Of a stretch of DNA of 64,000 bases, positions 60,190 through 64,000 are shown piece after piece. The notes below the pieces were generated by a model. It ran no database searches. It was given only the letters and a program-made list of their open reading frames with translations, and was not told the DNA's origin. Each line of letters begins with the position of its first letter. Position 1 is the first letter of the stretch. The position numbers and the translations under genes were made by a program. Origin of the DNA: Pseudomonas hefeiensis (GTDB lineage: Bacteria > Pseudomonadota > Gammaproteobacteria > Pseudomonadales > Pseudomonadaceae); the NCBI RefSeq assembly GCF_030687835.1, contig NZ_CP117449.1:2356001-2420000 (forward strand), in the 5' to 3' direction.

Positions 60190-61366
60190 ACGCAAGGCAA
60201 GCTTTGTGCAATCGTTGTTGTTGCTGCTGGGAAGTTGTCTGCCGGTATTGGGCGCGGTACTGCTGGCCCCTGTGCTGCCAGGCATGCATGCACATTTTGC
60301 CGATACACCAGGTGCCAGTGTGCTGGTGCCCATCGCATTGACCCTGCCGGCGCTCATGATCGCGCTGCTGGCGCCCTTTGCCGGGATCATTGCCGACCGC
60401 ATGGGTCGCAAGCCGCTGCTGATTGGCGCCATGCTGCTCTATAGCGTGTGTGGGTTGTTGCCAATCTGGCTTGAGTCATTACCCGCCATTGTCGTGAGTC
60501 GGGCGGGGATAGGCCTTGCCGAAGCGGCGATCATGACTTGTTGCACCACCTTGATGGGCGACTATTACAGCGGTGCCCGTCGCGCGCGCTTGTTTGCCTT
60601 GCAGATGGTTGCCACGTCGTTATCGGCGACGCTGTTCATTACCCTGGGTGGTGTGTTGGGTGAGAGTGGTTGGCGAACGCCCTTTACCCTGTATGCCATC
60701 GGGTTTGTGTTGCTGCCGTTGATGGCTCGATGGTTGTGGGAGCCGAAGGGGAACCACGCAACCGTCGACAGTTTGAAGTCGCGCTCCAGTCAGATGCCAT
60801 GGCGTACCTTGACACCGGCTTATCTGCTGGCCGTCATGGCGGGTGTGAGCCTGTACGTGGTGCCGGTACAAACCAGCCATCTGCTGAATTTGTTGCACAT
60901 CCAATCGCCTCAACAAATCGGCATGACCATGGGCGCCAACCAGCTCGGAATACTGGTGGGGTCCCTGGGTTTTCCGTTACTGGCTCGTTGGCGTGCGCAG
61001 TACCTGTTGACCCTGGCCTTCATCCTGACCGGTACCGGTGGCTGGTTGATGGCTGTCGCCTCCAGTCATGGGGTATTGGCCGCTGCGGTGACGATCAATG
61101 GTCTGGGCATCGGTTTGATGATGCCAACCCTGCTCACCTGGATCATGGCCCAGGTCGATTTCAGCCAGCGTGGTTATGCCGCGGGTGGTTTTACTTCAGC
61201 GTTTTTCGCCGGTGAGTTTGCCAGCCCGTTGGTGGTAATGGCCATTGTCGGTGGGGCCAGGGTCGAGTTACCGACTGCGCTTTTGGTCTTGGCCGCCATA
61301 CAGCTATTGATCGCTTTGGCGTGCTTCGCCGCGGCGCTTAAACCGCGCCGAGTCCTGGCGACTTGA
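60179..61366 (+). CDS. MFS transporter
   Basis: A 395-aa transporter with about 12 helices. The A-motif GIIADRMGRKPLLIGA lies after the second helix. It overlaps the MMPL gene by 11 bases and so is part of the same operon. It may take up the pathway substrate or export a product. Confidence 0.84.
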   Translation: MSTERKASFVQSLLLLLGSCLPVLGAVLLAPVLPGMHAHFADTPGASVLVPIALTLPALMIALLAPFAGIIADRMGRKPLLIGAMLLYSVCGLLPIWLESLPAIVVSRAGIGLAEAAIMTCCTTLMGDYYSGARRARLFALQMVATSLSATLFITLGGVLGESGWRTPFTLYAIGFVLLPLMARWLWEPKGNHATVDSLKSRSSQMPWRTLTPAYLLAVMAGVSLYVVPVQTSHLLNLLHIQSPQQIGMTMGANQLGILVGSLGFPLLARWRAQYLLTLAFILTGTGGWLMAVASSHGVLAAAVTINGLGIGLMMPTLLTWIMAQVDFSQRGYAAGGFTSAFFAGEFASPLVVMAIVGGARVELPTALLVLAAIQLLIALACFAAALKPRRVLAT

Positions 61367-61498
61367 GACATTCATTCGGTTTGAACCTGGAGTGGCCTTT
61401 GACGCCGCTCCAGGCGGCAGAGCCTCTTTGCGGAAAAATCTGACGATTGATGGCAACAGCACCATCAGCGACGGTTATTGATTAAGGAGTCTGAACAG

Positions 61499-62080
61499 AT
61501 GCAAGCGCTTCCCGATTTCAAACGCGTAGTCACTGGCCACGACGAACAAGGGTTGGCCCGGGTCGCGTCAAGCGGACCGACATTCAACAACTTTGCGCTC
61601 AAGGCCGTGCCCGGTACGGTGTTCTACGAAGTGTGGAACAGCACCAACAGCCCGGCGTTGCTGGATAACGGTGACGATCCTACGACCAAACCCTTGCAAC
61701 TGAGCCCTTCGACCCTCGGCAATCTGATCCGTGTAGTGGATATCCCGCCTGACAGCGTGCAAAACCAAGTCAGTGAAGCGGACGCCGCGGCCGCTTTCGC
61801 CGAAATCGGCGAGTCTCATGCAGGCACCGGCACCACGGACTCCCGGCACAAGTTAATGCACCGCACCGAGACCCTCGACTACGGCATCGTCACCGAGGGC
61901 GAAGTGTGGCTGGTGCTAGATAAGGAAGAGGTGCATCTCAAGCGCGGCGATATCGTCGTGCAACGCGGTACCAATCATGCGTGGAGTAATCGCACTGAAC
62001 ATCCGGCACGGATGGTGTTCATTCTGCACGACGGGCGCTACAGCGACGAACTGGTGGCTATGCAGGGAGTGACGCGATGA
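61499..62080 (+). CDS. Cupin-domain protein
   Basis: A 193-aa protein with one C-terminal cupin domain. The metal-binding pattern begins HRTETLDYGIVTEGEVWLVLD, read across residues 121-141, and continues as GDIVVQRGTNHAWSNRT. The first half has no recognised motif. Members often act as small dioxygenases or isomerases in ring-degradation pathways. AAGGAG lies 12 bases before the ATG. The stop overlaps the next start by 4 bases (ATGA). Confidence 0.82.
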   Translation: MQALPDFKRVVTGHDEQGLARVASSGPTFNNFALKAVPGTVFYEVWNSTNSPALLDNGDDPTTKPLQLSPSTLGNLIRVVDIPPDSVQNQVSEADAAAAFAEIGESHAGTGTTDSRHKLMHRTETLDYGIVTEGEVWLVLDKEEVHLKRGDIVVQRGTNHAWSNRTEHPARMVFILHDGRYSDELVAMQGVTR

Positions 62081-63084
62081 AACTGGCAACCTTGAAAAGC
62101 ACCGGTCGCGACGGACGACTGGTGTTGGTATCGCGCGATTTGCACCAGGCGCTGGAGGTCGGCGATATCGCAGCCACTCTGCAACAAGCCATCGATCGTT
62201 GGGACGAGGTCCAGCCGCGGTTGCAGGTGTTGTATCGCAAGCTGAACGAGGGGCGGGCGCCAGGGGCTTTCGCCTTTGATCCGGCTCAGGCTGGCGCACC
62301 ATTGCCGCGCACATATCAGTGGTTGGACGGCTCGTCCTTCATCTCCCATGGCCAGCTGATGCAAAAAGCCTTTCACCTTGAGCCCATCGAAGACGTGGAA
62401 AGTATTGCACTGATTTACCAGGGCGCTGGCGATGACTTTCTCGGCTCGCGTGACGATATCCCGCTGCCCAGCGAGCAACACGGCATCGATTTCGAAGGCG
62501 AGTTCGCGGTGGTGGTCGATGAGGTGCCAATGGGCTGCTCGGCTGATGCGGCCATGGCGCATATCAAGCTGGTGCTGCAGCTCAACGATGTCAGCCTGCG
62601 AGCCCTGGCGCCGCGAGAGATGAAAACCGGATTCGGCTTCATTCAGGCCAAGCCATCCTCCAGCTTTGCCGCTGTCGCGGTAACGCCGGACGAATTGGGT
62701 GATGCCTGGCGTGAGGGGCGGGTGCACCTGCCGCTGCAAGTGGAGTGGAACGGTGAGTGGTTCGGCAACCCCCACGGCGGCGCAATGCACTTCGGCTTTC
62801 ACCATCTCATTGCCCACGCCGCACTGACCCGGCGCCTGGGTGCCGGTACGGTGGTGGGGTCGGGAACGGTCTCCAATGTCGATCAAAAAATGGGATCGGC
62901 CTGCATCGCTGAACGCAGAGCCATTGAGATGATCGAGCACGGGGCGCCGCGAACAGGTTTCATGCGCTTCGGCGACCGGGTGCGCATGGAGGTGCTGGGC
63001 AGTGACGGGCAGTCGCTGTTTGGAGGCATCGATCAGCGCGTCGTTTCAAGCCTGGGCGCGGGGAAAGCATTATGCGAATCCTAG
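62077..63084 (+). CDS. Fumarylacetoacetate hydrolase-family protein
   Basis: A 335-aa enzyme with the FAH catalytic core: DDIPLPSEQHGIDFEGEFAVVVDE near 127-150 (metal-binding acidic residues), FGFIQAKPSSSFAAVAVTP near 188-206 and a GTVSNVDQKMGSACIAERR segment near 265. Such enzymes hydrolyse C-C bonds of ring-fission diketo acids or act as hydratases. It is coupled to the cupin gene (ATGA) and overlaps the epimerase gene by 13 bases. Confidence 0.87.
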   Translation: MKLATLKSTGRDGRLVLVSRDLHQALEVGDIAATLQQAIDRWDEVQPRLQVLYRKLNEGRAPGAFAFDPAQAGAPLPRTYQWLDGSSFISHGQLMQKAFHLEPIEDVESIALIYQGAGDDFLGSRDDIPLPSEQHGIDFEGEFAVVVDEVPMGCSADAAMAHIKLVLQLNDVSLRALAPREMKTGFGFIQAKPSSSFAAVAVTPDELGDAWREGRVHLPLQVEWNGEWFGNPHGGAMHFGFHHLIAHAALTRRLGAGTVVGSGTVSNVDQKMGSACIAERRAIEMIEHGAPRTGFMRFGDRVRMEVLGSDGQSLFGGIDQRVVSSLGAGKALCES

Positions 63085-64000
63085 TCACAGGGGCCAACGG
63101 TTTCATCGGCCGCATTCTGGTCCAACGCCTGCTTGCGACCGGGGTTCTACGTGGCACGCCAATCAGTACGCTGATCTTACTGGACAAAGAACTGAGCGAC
63201 TTTCCCGAGGACAATCGGCTGCGTCGCAACCTGGGGAGTGCCAGCGACGCGGCTTTGCTACGGCGAATACTGGCCGATGGTATCGATGTGGTCTTTCATC
63301 TGGTGAGCATACCAGGTGGCGCTGCCGAGGCGCATTACGCTCAGGGCTACGAGGTCAATCTACTGGCCAGTCTGGAGTTGCTTGAGCAACTGCGGCAACA
63401 GCCTGCCAGGCCTGTTTTGATCTATGCCAGCAGCGTAGCGGTTTACGGCCCGAGCCTGGCTGGGCGCATGGATGAGTCTGCCAGAGCCTGTCCTGAACTG
63501 TCCTACGGCTCGCACAAATTGATGGTTGAGGTCGCCTTGAACGATCTGGCTCGGCGTGGCGAGGTCGATGGCCGTGCGCTGCGTTTACCGGGCATCGTGG
63601 CCCGGCCTCGGGCGCCCAATGGGCTGCGTTCGGCGTTCATGAGCGACCTGCTGCATGCTTTCGCCGCTGGCGAGCCTTACTGCTGTCCCGTTTCCCCGCA
63701 AGCGACTGCATGGTGGATGTCGGTGCGCTGCTGTGTCGATAACCTATTGCATGCAGCCGAAGTGGATGAAGCCGCACTGGGGGGGCAACGGGTCTGGCAA
63801 CTGCCCTTGTTGCACCTTTCCATTGCCCAGATCATCGATGCCCTGGCAGCGGTATACGGTGATCAGAGGAGAGGGCTCATCACTTTTGCATCGGACGAAG
63901 GGCTTGAGGCGCTCTTCGGTCGCTTCCCGGCAATGAGCACTCCCAAGGCTCGGGCCCTGGGTCTGCGTCATGATGGTTCTGCTGCGGCCCTGGTTCGAAA
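63072..64000 (+). CDS. NAD-dependent epimerase/dehydratase, DenD-like (partial, 3' end off window)
   Basis: At least 309 codons are visible with no stop before the window edge. The Rossmann motif TGANGFIG is at residues 7-14, an SSVAVYG strand near 118 and the catalytic pair YGSHK near 144. The order of motifs is that of the extended SDR family; the wording (IPGGAAEAHY, RLPGIVARP) resembles D-erythronate dehydrogenase-like proteins. It overlaps the FAH gene by 13 bases and belongs to the same operon. Confidence 0.83.
   Translation, partial: MRILVTGANGFIGRILVQRLLATGVLRGTPISTLILLDKELSDFPEDNRLRRNLGSASDAALLRRILADGIDVVFHLVSIPGGAAEAHYAQGYEVNLLASLELLEQLRQQPARPVLIYASSVAVYGPSLAGRMDESARACPELSYGSHKLMVEVALNDLARRGEVDGRALRLPGIVARPRAPNGLRSAFMSDLLHAFAAGEPYCCPVSPQATAWWMSVRCCVDNLLHAAEVDEAALGGQRVWQLPLLHLSIAQIIDALAAVYGDQRRGLITFASDEGLEALFGRFPAMSTPKARALGLRHDGSAAALVR

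Overview
The window comes from a Pseudomonas chromosome, most likely of the P. fluorescens group. The main evidence is the conserved order gacA (TTG start) - uvrC - pgsA - tRNA-Gly(GCC) at 8.1-11.3 kb. An RND efflux operon with a divergent TetR repressor, closely matching TtgABC/TtgR and EmhABC/EmhR, lies at 40.6-47.3 kb. No integrase, CRISPR array, rRNA or replication origin was seen.

Region 1 (1-11.3 kb) looks like core chromosome. It holds part of a YejAB-type peptide ABC importer, a parvulin (ppiC) with an apparent +1 frameshift at codon 3, a family I.1-like lipase, and a three-repeat protein of unknown function. A DAHP synthase gene follows, preceded by a leader peptide with an aromatic cluster and a strong terminator (attenuation architecture). 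A nitrilase-family amidohydrolase, a GNAT acetyltransferase and gacA-uvrC-pgsA-tRNA-Gly complete it.

Region 2 (11.3-22.5 kb) is an accessory island in the tRNA-Gly gene. The last 21 nt of the tRNA plus its terminator are repeated at 22.53 kb. Between the copies lie a membrane diguanylate cyclase, a divergent MFS/TetR pair around a long palindrome, and a four-gene MacB-type exporter operon (ATPase, permease, TolC-like, HlyD-like). A small Sec-secreted protein that could be the exporter's substrate and an unknown 266-aa protein follow.

Region 3 (22.6-40.6 kb) is a second accessory block. Decayed remnants (including an ImmA/IrrE fragment) precede a complete JetABCD (Wadjet) anti-plasmid operon with a divergent WYL-domain regulator. 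Next is a zinc-hook AAA ATPase whose 5' end, with the P-loop, has been cut off by an IS21-family element lacking target-site duplication. Unknown genes, a LysR and an HTH regulator follow.

Region 4 (40.6-47.3 kb) is the efflux operon, with a recognisable TtgR-type operator in the divergent promoter. Region 5 (48-64 kb) looks like a catabolic and transport cluster for a hydrophobic compound. It has an AttH/CrtC-like gene (broken twice), a TetR regulator, an alpha/beta hydrolase, an extradiol-type VOC dioxygenase with a small Rieske protein, and a DUF1302 - DUF1329 (frameshifted) - YCF48-like - MMPL/RND - MFS export or uptake set. A cupin, a fumarylacetoacetate-hydrolase-family enzyme and a NAD-dependent epimerase that runs off the window end follow. 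Two promoter regions in this cluster share an unexplained 48-bp element with a TCGCAT-N6-ATGCGA palindrome.
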